A DNA stretch of 64,000 nucleotides from Synechococcus sp. CS-1328 (GCF_025128095.1 NZ_JAHLYT010000007.1:1-64000); one strand, 5' to 3'; numbered from the stretch's first letter, positions 46,367 through 54,645 are shown. A program made the numbers and translations. The notes: generated by a model not told the origin, from the sequence alone.

Positions 46367-47203
46367 CTACAAGGCCACCTCTCGGGTGGTCTTGAAGAAC
46401 ATCGATTTGGGGTCGAAGGCTTTCACCTGCCTGGTCAGGGCGTCCAGGCTGATGGGGAGGCAGTCCTGGGAGGGGTTGCGGGGGCAGAGGTTGGGCACCA
46501 GTTCCGCACCGGCTGCGGCTTGCGAGTTGTAGGACCAGCGCAGGCTGCGCCCCCCGAACAGCCTCTGTTGTGGTGCCCGGGTGAGGGCGGGAATGAGCAG
46601 ATCGAAGCTGGCGGCCTGGTAGCGCCCAGCAGGCAGGCGCAGCAGCAGGTTGCGGCTCAGCTTCTCGCCGGGGTGGATCACGTCGTCCAGGAACAGCCAG
46701 CCGGTGGAGAGGGTGCGGCCGGGCTCGGCGGGTGCGAAGCGCTCGGCCCGGTCCTGGGGCCCCAGCAGATAGAGCACCTCGGTGGCCCGATCGGCGAATC
46801 CAGGATCCTCGCCATGCTGCTGGAGACGGATCCCCTTGAGCTGCCACACGCTGGGGAGCAGGTAGAGGTTGCGGCTGCTGGAGTTGGAGGCGGTGATCTC
46901 CAGCTCCAGCTCCAGGTTGGGCCGGCCCGCCACCTGGGTGGGCCGCAGCCTGCGGCTGGGGCTCACGTTGATCTGCAGGCTGAGGCTCGCCGGGGCCATC
47001 TCCGGCACCAGGATCTCCTTCCAGATGAAGGTGTAGGCGCCCCAGGTGGCCGCCACCACGATGCCGATCGACTGGATCCAGTTGTGCAGGTGATTGGAGC
47101 GTGCCCAGGAGGGCACCGGGTCCTTGGTCACTGCCGCCCCGTCAGTCGTCGCCCCAGTCGGTGCAGGCGCGGTGGCGGGCGTCGTCGGGTCGGGCTCGGC
47201 CAT
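46367..47203 (-). CDS. Single-pass membrane protein of the CHAT operon
   Basis: A 278-residue protein. Residues 1-40 are low-complexity and polar (Thr/Ala/Pro), 42-61 are a membrane helix (WIQSIGIVVAATWGAYTFI), and the rest is beta-rich (LSLQINVSPSRRL, NLELELEITASNSSSRNLY, LSTGWLFLDDVIHPGEKLS). No catalytic motif is present. It starts 3 nt after the pseudo-peptidase gene stop, so it is the third gene of a tight operon with it and the TPR-CHAT protein. The predicted topology places the large domain outside or in the periplasm. I do not recognise a named family. Confidence 0.75.
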   Translation of the reverse strand: MAEPDPTTPATAPAPTGATTDGAAVTKDPVPSWARSNHLHNWIQSIGIVVAATWGAYTFIWKEILVPEMAPASLSLQINVSPSRRLRPTQVAGRPNLELELEITASNSSSRNLYLLPSVWQLKGIRLQQHGEDPGFADRATEVLYLLGPQDRAERFAPAEPGRTLSTGWLFLDDVIHPGEKLSRNLLLRLPAGRYQAASFDLLIPALTRAPQQRLFGGRSLRWSYNSQAAAGAELVPNLCPRNPSQDCLPISLDALTRQVKAFDPKSMFFKTTREVAL

Positions 47204-47206
47204 CGC

Positions 47207-48058
47207 TCAGGGACGGGAGGCCGCGAACACCTCACCGACCCGGCGGGGGCAGCGCAGGGGTTTGCGGCAGGTGGCCGTCAGGGCGTCGCTGACACTGGTG
47301 AGGGCCCGGTTGCCCGGATCGACGCCCACCTCGCTCAGAAGCTTCGGATCGCTGACGCGGTCCGCCGCCAGGCCGTTCATGGCCGCGGCGGTGCAGGGGG
47401 AGGCGGTGGCGCCGAACCCGCTGAGCAGGGCATAGGCCCGCTGGCTGCGGGTGCCCTGGAGGGCCGCGTCAGGGCTGGCGTAGGCCGTGCGCGCCGGCGA
47501 GAGCTTGTGGGCCGGGAGGCTGGGCTTGAGCCCCGGGCTGGAATCCAGCAGGACACCCGCCAGGCAGACGGCCTGCAGGTTGGCGGCCGCCCCCGGGCTG
47601 GCGGTACCGCTGCTCTGACGGGCGAGGAACGCCTGGCCGAGGCCGGTGGCGATCCAGTAGGCGATCCCCCAGGTGCCGTAGCGCTCCCGTTCGCCCCTGA
47701 GGGACTTGGCATCGAGCAGCAGTTCGCCGCTGTCGGGGCAGTAGAGGGCGCTGGTGTCGGCACTGGCGCCTCGGGCTCCGGGGCAGCCGGCCGCAACGGT
47801 GCCGCCGGCGCTCACCAGCCGCAGCCTGGGCCAGGACAGGGGGGCGGTGGCTGGATCCCCCTTCCAGGCTTGCTGCAGGGAGCGGCTGGCGGCCTGCACC
47901 GCGGTCTCCAGGTCAGCCGCTGGATTCGGGGCGGCAGCGGCTGCTGGGGCCAGGGCGGCGCCGGTGCTGGCAGCCAGCAGCAGGCTCGCCATCAGCAACC
48001 CGGGGGTCGAGGTCTGGGACACGACGGCAGGTGGGTGGGGTTGGTTCAGTGTGTTCAA
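47207..48058 (-). CDS. Secreted YpfJ/zinc-metallopeptidase-like protein lacking HExxH
   Basis: A 283-residue protein with an N-terminal signal peptide (LLMASLLLAASTGAALAPAAAAA). The central region matches the order of the neutral zinc metallopeptidase family (YpfJ-like): ALYCPDSGELLLDAKSL, RYGTWGIAYWIATGLGQAF, ANLQAVCLAGVLLDSSPG and QGTRSQRAYALLSGFGA. The zinc motif that should read HExxH is ATGLG at 137-141, and the QADC acidic residue is QAVC (162-165). I infer a catalytically dead, binding-type protein. It lies 3 nt after the TPR-CHAT gene and 3 nt before the membrane protein gene. Several cysteines in the C-terminal part suggest disulfides. Confidence 0.65.
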   Translation of the reverse strand: MNTLNQPHPPAVVSQTSTPGLLMASLLLAASTGAALAPAAAAAPNPAADLETAVQAASRSLQQAWKGDPATAPLSWPRLRLVSAGGTVAAGCPGARGASADTSALYCPDSGELLLDAKSLRGERERYGTWGIAYWIATGLGQAFLARQSSGTASPGAAANLQAVCLAGVLLDSSPGLKPSLPAHKLSPARTAYASPDAALQGTRSQRAYALLSGFGATASPCTAAAMNGLAADRVSDPKLLSEVGVDPGNRALTSVSDALTATCRKPLRCPRRVGEVFAASRP

Positions 48059-48061
48059 CCC

Positions 48062-51000
48062 TCATAGGCCCGGCAAGGGAGCGGTGTCGCCGGTGAGCTG
48101 CCAGGCGGCCCAGTATTTGTGGTCCTTCCACTCCTTGTGCCTGGGGTTGGTGCGGAACTCCTCCTGGACCTGGACGAGAGCGCCCTGCCTGCCTTGGCCG
48201 GCCTTGAGCAAGGTGTAGTAGCGCTGCATGAACACGGCGGTGGCCTCGTCATCCACCTTCCAGAGCGAGAGCAGGGTGGTGCGGGCGCCGGCCACGGTGA
48301 GCGCTCGTTGCAGGCCGTACACCCCCTCCCCGCTCTGGCTGACGCCCGTGGCGGTGTCGCAGGCGGAGAGCACCACCAGTTCGGTGCCTTCCAGCTGCAA
48401 GCGGGAGGCTTCCTTGGCGGTGAGGTAGCCGTCGTCGTCTCCATCGCGGGGGGAGGCGGCCAGGGCTTGCGCGGAGGCGCCCTGGACCGGCCGCCGATGG
48501 CGGTTGGCGCCGCTCAGCACAATGCCGCTGTTCAACAGGGGGTCACCGGTGCTGGCTGGAGGGCCCGAGAAGGCGGCACTCCGGCTCCTCGGGCCCTGGT
48601 TGACGGGGGAGGGCTGGGGATCCGAGAAAAAGCCATGGCTGGCGACATGGAGCACCCTGGGCCCTTTGATGCGTTGCAGGGCGGGCGCGGTGGCCTGCGA
48701 TCCCGTGAGCAGGGTGGCCTTGAGCTGAGCCGCGATCTCCTGCCCTTCGTTCTTGGTCGCCCGCAGGGAAGCCCAGGGGGTGCCAGGGGCCCCGAACTCT
48801 GGATCGGCGATCACCAGGGCCTGACCAGCTTGCACCTGGGTCGTTCGAGGCTTTGGGAGCAGATCGCGGCCGCTTGTGATCAGCCGCAGCCGCACCACCT
48901 CGGCCAGCCAGCGGGGGCCTTGCCCAGGGCCCAGGGACTCCGGTGCGGGCAGGGCCGCAAAGGGAATGCGGCTGAGTTCGCCATCGGGGGAGAGGAACCA
49001 CTGGTTGCGGTCCTTGAGCTGGCTCAGGAGCGCAGGGGGGAACACCTTGTCCCTCACCTGCACCCAGGCGTCGTTGGGGGATTGCTCCCCCCTCTCGGAG
49101 ATCTTCAGGGCGTTGCGGATGAGCGGCTCAATCCCGGAGGCCAGGCCGAGATCGTGGCTGGTGATGCGGCCATCGGGGAACAGCCGCAAGGCTAGATAGC
49201 GCGGCTCCCCCCAGCGCTTGTCAATGGGCTGGCGGCCGTCATAGGGCCGATACCTCTGGAACTCCACCAGCACCCCGTCGGCAGGGAGAACGCGGGCGAC
49301 CTCCCCGGGTTCCACCAGATGGGGCTGCAGAGCGGGCAGCAGGCGATAGAGCTGCTTCTCCAGATCACCCACTTGCTGCTGGAGCGTCTGCCGCTGGGGG
49401 GGGCTGAGGTTCACATCCGCCAGGCGACTGGTGAGGCCGGCAATCTGCTGGCTGAGCTCCTGCTGGGGGCCCGGCGAGCGGGCGAGCAGTGCCAGACGCT
49501 GTTCGATCTCCTGGAGCAGCCCCTGGCGGTTCAGCCGGGTGAACAGGGCCAGGGAGGTGCCGTCGGGGGAGAGGCCGGCGAAGGTGTACGCGAATTCCCA
49601 GGCTTGGTCAAGCACGTCAATCTGGGCTCGCCGCTGGGCCTCCGGCAGTAAAGGCACTTCTCGTTGCAGAAACAGTGTTTGGATACGGATGCCACGACGC
49701 AGGAAGGGCTCTGCTTTCGCATAGGCGCCCTGGTTCACGTAAAGGAATGCGAGGTTGTTGAGGCTGGTGGCTGTATCGGGATGATCGGCCCCCAGCGCCT
49801 TCTCGTAGATCGACAGGGCGCGGATGGAGAAGGGTTCGGCCTGGGCGTAGGCGCCCTGACGGCTGTAAAGCGCTGCGAGGTTGTTGAGGCTTTTGGCAGT
49901 ATCGCGGTGATCGGACCCAAGGACCTTCTCCTTAATCGCCAAAGCGCGAAGGTGGAGGAGCTCGGCCTTGGTGTAGGCGCCCTGGCTGTCGTACAGCGCT
50001 GCCAGGTTGTTGAGGCTGGTGGCGGTCTCGGGGTGATCAGGCCCCAGCACCTTCTCGTTGATTGCCAGGGTGCGGATGTAGAGGGGCTCGGCCTTGGAAT
50101 AGGCGCCTTGCTCCCAGTAGAGCAGGGCGAGGTCATTGAGGCTGGTGGAGGTATCGGGGTGATCGGGCCCCAGAGCCTTCTCCTGGATCGCCAGCGCCCG
50201 AAGGTAGAGCGGCTCGGCCTTGGCGTAAGCGCCCTGGAGTTGGTAAAGATTTGCGAGGTTGTTTAAGCCGATGGCGGTACCAGGGTGATCGGGGCCCAGA
50301 GCCTTTTCCCTGATCGCCAAGGAGCGGCGGTAGAGAGGCTCGGCCTTGGCGTAAGCACCCAGACTGTCGTAAAGCGTTGCGAGGTTGTTGAGTCTGATTG
50401 CGGTATCGGGGTGATCGGGCCCCAGCGCCTTCTCACTGATCGCCAGGGCGCGGATGTAGAGGGGCTCAGCCTTGGCATAGGCGCCCTGGTTGAGGAAGAG
50501 CAGTGCGAGGTTGCTGAGGCTTTGAGCTGTCCCGGGGTGATCAGGCCCTAGCGCCTTCTCGTTGATTGCCAGGGCGCGGATGTAGAGGGGCTCGGCCTTG
50601 GCGTAGTTGCCCTGGTTGTCATACAACTCCGCGAGGTTATTGAGGCTGTTGGCGGTCTCGGGGTGATCGGGCCCCAGCGTCTTCTCTCTGATGGCCAAGG
50701 CGCGAAGGTGGAGGGGCTCAGCCTTGGCGTAAGCTCCCTGTTCATTGTGTAACTGCGCGAGGTTGTTGAGGCCTCTGGCTGTGCCGGGGTGATCTGGCCC
50801 CAGGAGTTGTTCCATCAAGGCTAGAACCTTTACCTGTATCTGCGTCGCCTCGTGATACTTGCCTTGCTGATAAAGGGCCGTCACCTGGCGATTCAACTCA
50901 ACAACTTCTGATAGCAAGGTGTTGCTGCTCTCTCCATTGGCCTGGGTCACTACTGCAGGCCGATCAGGGGCCACCGAGGTCACCTTCGCTGATGCCTGGG

Positions 51001-51076
51001 CGAGAACCCCGATGCCAGTGAAAAGCAGCAGGCCTGTGCTGAGGCTGCAGATGGGTCGCAGGAGTGGGGTGGTCAT
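48062..51076 (-). CDS. Secreted TPR-CHAT (caspase-like) protein
   Basis: A 1004-residue protein. The N-terminal signal peptide (LSTGLLLFTGIGVLAQASA) is followed by nine near-perfect 42-residue TPR units of the NNLALLYxxQGAYAKAEPL type (about 62-475), a coiled helical linker (QEIEQRLALLARSPGPQQEL), and a C-terminal CHAT domain. The protease dyad is visible: H814 in VLHVASHGFF and C906 in VVLSACDTATG. Family knowledge: CHAT proteases are caspase/separase relatives, and TPR-CHAT proteins act in bacterial immunity when paired with effectors (for example gRAMP/Craspase) and elsewhere. Here the protein is predicted to be exported and is the first gene of an operon with a pseudo-peptidase and a membrane protein. 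Confidence 0.9.
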   Translation of the reverse strand: MTTPLLRPICSLSTGLLLFTGIGVLAQASAKVTSVAPDRPAVVTQANGESSNTLLSEVVELNRQVTALYQQGKYHEATQIQVKVLALMEQLLGPDHPGTARGLNNLAQLHNEQGAYAKAEPLHLRALAIREKTLGPDHPETANSLNNLAELYDNQGNYAKAEPLYIRALAINEKALGPDHPGTAQSLSNLALLFLNQGAYAKAEPLYIRALAISEKALGPDHPDTAIRLNNLATLYDSLGAYAKAEPLYRRSLAIREKALGPDHPGTAIGLNNLANLYQLQGAYAKAEPLYLRALAIQEKALGPDHPDTSTSLNDLALLYWEQGAYSKAEPLYIRTLAINEKVLGPDHPETATSLNNLAALYDSQGAYTKAELLHLRALAIKEKVLGSDHRDTAKSLNNLAALYSRQGAYAQAEPFSIRALSIYEKALGADHPDTATSLNNLAFLYVNQGAYAKAEPFLRRGIRIQTLFLQREVPLLPEAQRRAQIDVLDQAWEFAYTFAGLSPDGTSLALFTRLNRQGLLQEIEQRLALLARSPGPQQELSQQIAGLTSRLADVNLSPPQRQTLQQQVGDLEKQLYRLLPALQPHLVEPGEVARVLPADGVLVEFQRYRPYDGRQPIDKRWGEPRYLALRLFPDGRITSHDLGLASGIEPLIRNALKISERGEQSPNDAWVQVRDKVFPPALLSQLKDRNQWFLSPDGELSRIPFAALPAPESLGPGQGPRWLAEVVRLRLITSGRDLLPKPRTTQVQAGQALVIADPEFGAPGTPWASLRATKNEGQEIAAQLKATLLTGSQATAPALQRIKGPRVLHVASHGFFSDPQPSPVNQGPRSRSAAFSGPPASTGDPLLNSGIVLSGANRHRRPVQGASAQALAASPRDGDDDGYLTAKEASRLQLEGTELVVLSACDTATGVSQSGEGVYGLQRALTVAGARTTLLSLWKVDDEATAVFMQRYYTLLKAGQGRQGALVQVQEEFRTNPRHKEWKDHKYWAAWQLTGDTAPLPGL
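49654..50893. repeat. Nine 126-bp tandem coding repeats (TPR array)
   Basis: A 126-base unit coding for 42 residues (LGPDHPxTAxSLNNLAxLY type) recurs nine times within the CHAT gene with only small differences between copies, e.g. repeated GGCGCCTATGCCAAGG-like segments. Such DNA can lose or gain units by recombination and is also a sequencing or assembly risk. Confidence 0.85.
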
Positions 51077-51168
51077 TGCATCAGTGGCCGATCAGATTGA
51101 ATTTGAAAAAGGCCACGGATGTCTTGAATTGGAGTGGCAATGAGGGTCACTTGAGGAAGGTAGTTTAG

Positions 51169-51990
51169 TTATTGACAGAACTTCGGCAAGAGTCTTTGGG
51201 CAACGGAAGAGCCTAGCGAAGCAGATTTCTTCGTATCCTCACAGGCTCCAAGCATGTCGCCAAGTTGTGACTTGGCGAGTCCACGATAACCCCAGGCGAT
51301 TGCGAGTCTAGGATTGGTAGTAATGGCTAGCGTGAAGTCAGTAATCGCTCCCTTGGCATCGCCTAATTGTGACTTTGCGACTCCGCGGCCGGTGTAGGCG
51401 TATGCATACTTAGGATTGATGGCAACCGCTTGGTTGAAGTCAGCAATCGCTCCCTTGATATCGCCCAATTGTGACTTTGCGGTTCCGCGGGCGTGGTAGG
51501 CGTATGCATAATTAGGATTGATGGCAATCGCTTGGTTGAAATCGGCAATCGCCCCTTGCGTGTCGTTTAAATCCGACTTGAAACTACCGCGGTTGAAGAA
51601 AGTGTCGGCGCATTGCGGATTGATGGCAATTGCTTGGGTTAAATCGGCAATCGCCCCTTGGTGATCGCCTAAAAAATTCCGGGCAACAGCACGGTTGTTG
51701 TAGGCTAATACATTATGTGGATTGCTGGAAATGGCCTGGGTTGAATCTGCAATTGCTCCTTGGTAGTCGCCCGAATTGACCTTGGTGGCGCCACGGATTA
51801 TGTATGGGTCTTCGTTTTTCGAATTGCTTAGACTACAGTTGCTCTTGTTGAGGATGATTTGATCTTTGCTCTGTGCTTGAGCGGGTGCCTGCGATAGGAG
51901 TAGTGCTCCAGCGGGCACCGCTATGATGACTAGGAGAATCTGGGCGGCAGGCCGCGGCTTGGCGGAGGCTTGGGCAAGTATGCGCGACAT
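51169..51990 (-). CDS. Secreted TPR-repeat protein, low GC
   Basis: A 273-residue protein with a signal peptide (IIAVPAGALLLSQAPAQAQ) and about six TPR-type units of 34 residues (DYQGAIADSTQAISSNPHN, IKGAIADFNQAVAINPKYA and similar). Two units, around 155-225, are almost identical at both protein and DNA level. The GC content is visibly lower than in all flanking genes, which suggests recent acquisition. It is co-oriented with the CHAT operon, 92 nt upstream of it. No partner domain is present; it may be a scaffold in the same system. Confidence 0.8.
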   Translation of the reverse strand: MSRILAQASAKPRPAAQILLVIIAVPAGALLLSQAPAQAQSKDQIILNKSNCSLSNSKNEDPYIIRGATKVNSGDYQGAIADSTQAISSNPHNVLAYNNRAVARNFLGDHQGAIADLTQAIAINPQCADTFFNRGSFKSDLNDTQGAIADFNQAIAINPNYAYAYHARGTAKSQLGDIKGAIADFNQAVAINPKYAYAYTGRGVAKSQLGDAKGAITDFTLAITTNPRLAIAWGYRGLAKSQLGDMLGACEDTKKSASLGSSVAQRLLPKFCQ

Positions 51991-52675
51991 CGTGATTGGA
52001 TTGGAGCAATATTATTGGTGAGCCTAAAGCACCCGTAAGAGCTGGTCACCTGATTGGTTCGCCAACATCAGGCAGCCCAGGGAGTCAGGCAATTTGACAG
52101 TCATTCAGGGGTGGAGTGGCGGGGTGCTGATGGGCGCAACTCCGGGGTCGGCTTGTGATGGTGTGCCCTCCTTCGATGTGATCAGGAGGTCATCGCTCGC
52201 TTGGGCCACTGCCGGCCTGGACGGCTGAACTGAGTCAAGACTTGTAGGTAGGTCCCCAGTCCTCAACCAGATGTTGCAGCACGGCTCTCTCCGGTGCCGA
52301 CCGACAGTGCTGGCTGGATGGCGCAGTCGGTGGAGCGTTACTGAGGCGCGATTGTCCCCAAGGGTGGCGCTAGGGGACCAGCCGCCTCGGCACGGTCGGG
52401 GTCCGGGGTTTGGTGGTGCAATGACGCCGCTTCGGGGCGATGCTGCTCGCTCCTCTGTTCGGGTTGCCGCTCCCGCGGCTGGGTGCCTGTCCTGCCTTTG
52501 ACGGCGTGCTGGTGGCCAAGGCGGTGCAGATGGAAGCCCTGCTGGATGAGGCTCTGGTTGCCACTGCCGGCGGCCGCCCTGAGCGGCTCGATCGGGAGCG
52601 AACCTGTGGCTTGATGACCATGCTTCGCTTCGCGGTGCACCCCACCCCGCCGCTTCGCCCCCCTGGCTCCTGTCG
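51991..52675. other. Gene-poor stretch, probable remnant DNA
   Basis: 685 bases between the low-GC TPR gene and the DUF3828-like gene. Several overlapping frames of 70-200 codons occur on both strands, but none shows a convincing start, conserved motif or codon bias. The GC content jumps back up at about 52270. It looks like decayed coding or mobile DNA, but no terminal repeats or transposase motif are visible. Confidence 0.4.
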
Positions 52676-53215
52676 CTACGGAGTAGGGGATGGTCCTGGC
52701 GTCCCGGGGGGAACCCATGAGGGGCTGCGCATGGCCAGGATCTCGCGCAGCTGATCGCTCAGCTTGCTGCGGGGGCTCCGGGCTGGAGCACCTTCGTGGG
52801 GCGGATAGGTGATGTCGGCGATGCGCCAGCGGCCGCCCGTGGCCTGCACCAGCACCTGGATGGTCTGCGTGCTGGAGAATGCCTTGGATCGCCCCACGAG
52901 CACCGGGACCGTCACGAAGGCCCGATCCGGTGCCGTCAGCTGACAACCGGCGAGGCGGAACCCGAGGATGCCCACCTGGGTGCCCTGGAAGGGATTGGAA
53001 TCCAGAACGCCACTGCCGTCGTTGCGGGGCGACTGGAAGGGCCTGATCGCTTCGCTGAGCTTGGCGTAGAGCCCTGGGTCGAACCGCTCCTTCTGGCCCT
53101 GCAGCGATCGGGTCCAGGTGTTCTGGTTGGTGAGATACCAGCTGTAGACCTCGCTCACCACGGCGCTGGCCTGGGGAGGGCAGGCGGCCATGGCCAGCAG
53201 CAGAAGGGCTTGCAT
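52676..53215 (-). CDS. Secreted DUF3828-like protein
   Basis: A 179-residue protein from the ATG at 53215 (MQALLLLAMAACPPQASA), giving a short signal peptide or lipobox (AMAAC). The body fits DUF3828: VVSEVYSWYLTNQNTW, LYAKLSEAIRPFQ, NPFQGTQVGILGFRL and the strand-rich VTVPVLVGRS / RWRIADITY. A longer frame upstream (to 53425) has no signal-peptide logic and is rejected. Function unknown. Its upstream region abuts the CDP-alcohol phosphatidyltransferase remnant. Confidence 0.7.
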   Translation of the reverse strand: MQALLLLAMAACPPQASAVVSEVYSWYLTNQNTWTRSLQGQKERFDPGLYAKLSEAIRPFQSPRNDGSGVLDSNPFQGTQVGILGFRLAGCQLTAPDRAFVTVPVLVGRSKAFSSTQTIQVLVQATGGRWRIADITYPPHEGAPARSPRSKLSDQLREILAMRSPSWVPPGTPGPSPTP

Positions 53216-53408
53216 CAGAGCCTGAGGATCACAGAAAAATACCGCTGCCCTTCTGGCGAGGAAGTGGCCGCGTAGGCGCCAAGCACCGCAGTGGTTGGTA
53301 CGTTCTAATCTTCCTAGCCTGGATTCATCCTGTAGAACCCAGGCCTGGTCCAGTTGCGTCTCCGCAGGCGGAACCACCTTGGAGAGAGGCGGCTCGGGCG
53401 GGACGACG

Positions 53409-53691
53409 CTTTGGACCATCCCCAACCTCCTCTCCTTCTACCGGCTGGTGGCGGCGCCGATGGTGCTGGTGCTGGTGGATCTTGATCGACAGTGCCTGTT
53501 CGCGTCGCTGTTCCTGGTGAGCCTGATCAGCGACATCCTCGATGGCCTGAACGCCCGCCTGTTTCACCTCCAGACCCCCCTTCGGCGCCCGGCTCGATTC
53601 CTGGGCCGACACGGCCACCTCCTGGGTGGGCCTGGTGCATGGGCTCTACCGCTGCCCACGCTGCTTCTGGCGGGGTTCTGAGCCTCGCCCC
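53409..53691 (+). pseudogene. CDP-alcohol phosphatidyltransferase, frameshifted and truncated
   Basis: The translation reads LWTIPNLLSFYRLVAAPMVL, then FASLFLVSLISDILDGLNARL. At a run of six C residues (53575-53580) the frame is lost. Removing one C restores the motif DG-x2-AR-x8-G-x3-D-x3-D exactly (DGLNAR, then eight residues, G, then LDSWAD). After about 20 more residues the sequence runs into the 3' end of ureD at 53692, so the last two thirds of the membrane enzyme (its remaining helices) are gone. The gene is non-functional. No clear start codon is present either. Confidence 0.85.
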
Positions 53692-54645
53692 TCAGGCCGC
53701 CATCCCCGCCAGGGGATCCTCCTGGAACGGCCAGACCCGCGGCAGGGCCGGCGGTTCCAGGCCGCGCACGGCGCGGGTGCGGGCCCAGAGGCGCGTGAAC
53801 CAGAAGCGTGCCGCCTGGGTGGAGGTGCCCCGATAGCGGGCCACCAGACCCTGGGGAAGCGGTCCGCAGGCCATCTCCCCCTCCAGCCCCGCGCGGTCGC
53901 TGCGGCAGGCGGCCAACAGCTCGGCCAGGTGGCCGGCCTCAAGTGGTTCGGGTGCCGCCCATACCAGGCTGCCGAACACCGGCTGGCCCGCCATGCCGTG
54001 CTCCTGATCCACCCCCTCGCCCCCCAGCTCCAGCCGGTCCACCAGCTCCCAGCGGCTGCCATCGCTTCCCTGGCGCTGGATCTCCAGCTGAGAGCGCCAG
54101 CGGCCCGGGCCCAGGTCCTCGCCGGCGGCGCTCAGCCCCAACCGCACCACCTCGGCGCCGAGGAAGCCGGCCCCGGGCGCCAGTTCCACCCGGGTGCGCT
54201 GCTCGAACAGGCCACCGCCGTAGAGCACCAGCTCCTGGGGCAGCCACTCCAGGTCGGCCCCGGCGGCCAGTCGCAGCTCCAGCTCCTGCTGGGCCCAGCT
54301 GCCCCCAGGTGCGCGGCGCGAACGCCCCACGGAGCCGTAGACCTTCTGGGCCGCCACGCTGGTGAGCAGGGCCCGGCTGCCGGGCGCCAGCTCGGCCTCG
54401 AGCCACAGCTGGTCGCCGCCCACCAGGCCGCCGGCGGTGTGCAGCAGCGGCAGTTCGCAGCGGCCATCGCCGTGGTGCATGGCCCGCTGCAGCTTCAGCG
54501 GCGCCGTGGCCCCGCCCTGGTGCACGGTGCGGCCGCCGTCGCCCGGGGCGAAGCGCAGCCGGGCCTCGCCGCGCCAGGGGGCGGGGGGCGGCATGGAGGC
54601 GGGATCGGCCTGGGGGCTTGTGGGAGCTGGGACCTGTCCGTTCAT
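53692..54645 (-). CDS. ureD: Urease accessory protein UreD
   Basis: About 317 residues from the ATG at 54645 (MNGQVPAP...); an earlier in-frame start adds 16. UreD landmarks are GEARLRFAPGDGGRTVHQGG, LLHTAGGLVGGDQL, LTSVAAQKVYGS and FEQRTRVELAPGAGFLGAE. It forms the UreDFG complex that delivers nickel to apo-urease. It is separated from ureABC by an inserted block, and is divergent from ureE (80 nt between). Confidence 0.95.
   Translation of the reverse strand: MNGQVPAPTSPQADPASMPPPAPWRGEARLRFAPGDGGRTVHQGGATAPLKLQRAMHHGDGRCELPLLHTAGGLVGGDQLWLEAELAPGSRALLTSVAAQKVYGSVGRSRRAPGGSWAQQELELRLAAGADLEWLPQELVLYGGGLFEQRTRVELAPGAGFLGAEVVRLGLSAAGEDLGPGRWRSQLEIQRQGSDGSRWELVDRLELGGEGVDQEHGMAGQPVFGSLVWAAPEPLEAGHLAELLAACRSDRAGLEGEMACGPLPQGLVARYRGTSTQAARFWFTRLWARTRAVRGLEPPALPRVWPFQEDPLAGMAA

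Noticed and set aside
48062-51076. Type III-E CRISPR (gRAMP/Craspase) association of the TPR-CHAT gene
   Set aside because: No CRISPR repeats or Cas7-like gene exist in the window and the CHAT protein has an export signal, unlike cytoplasmic Craspase.
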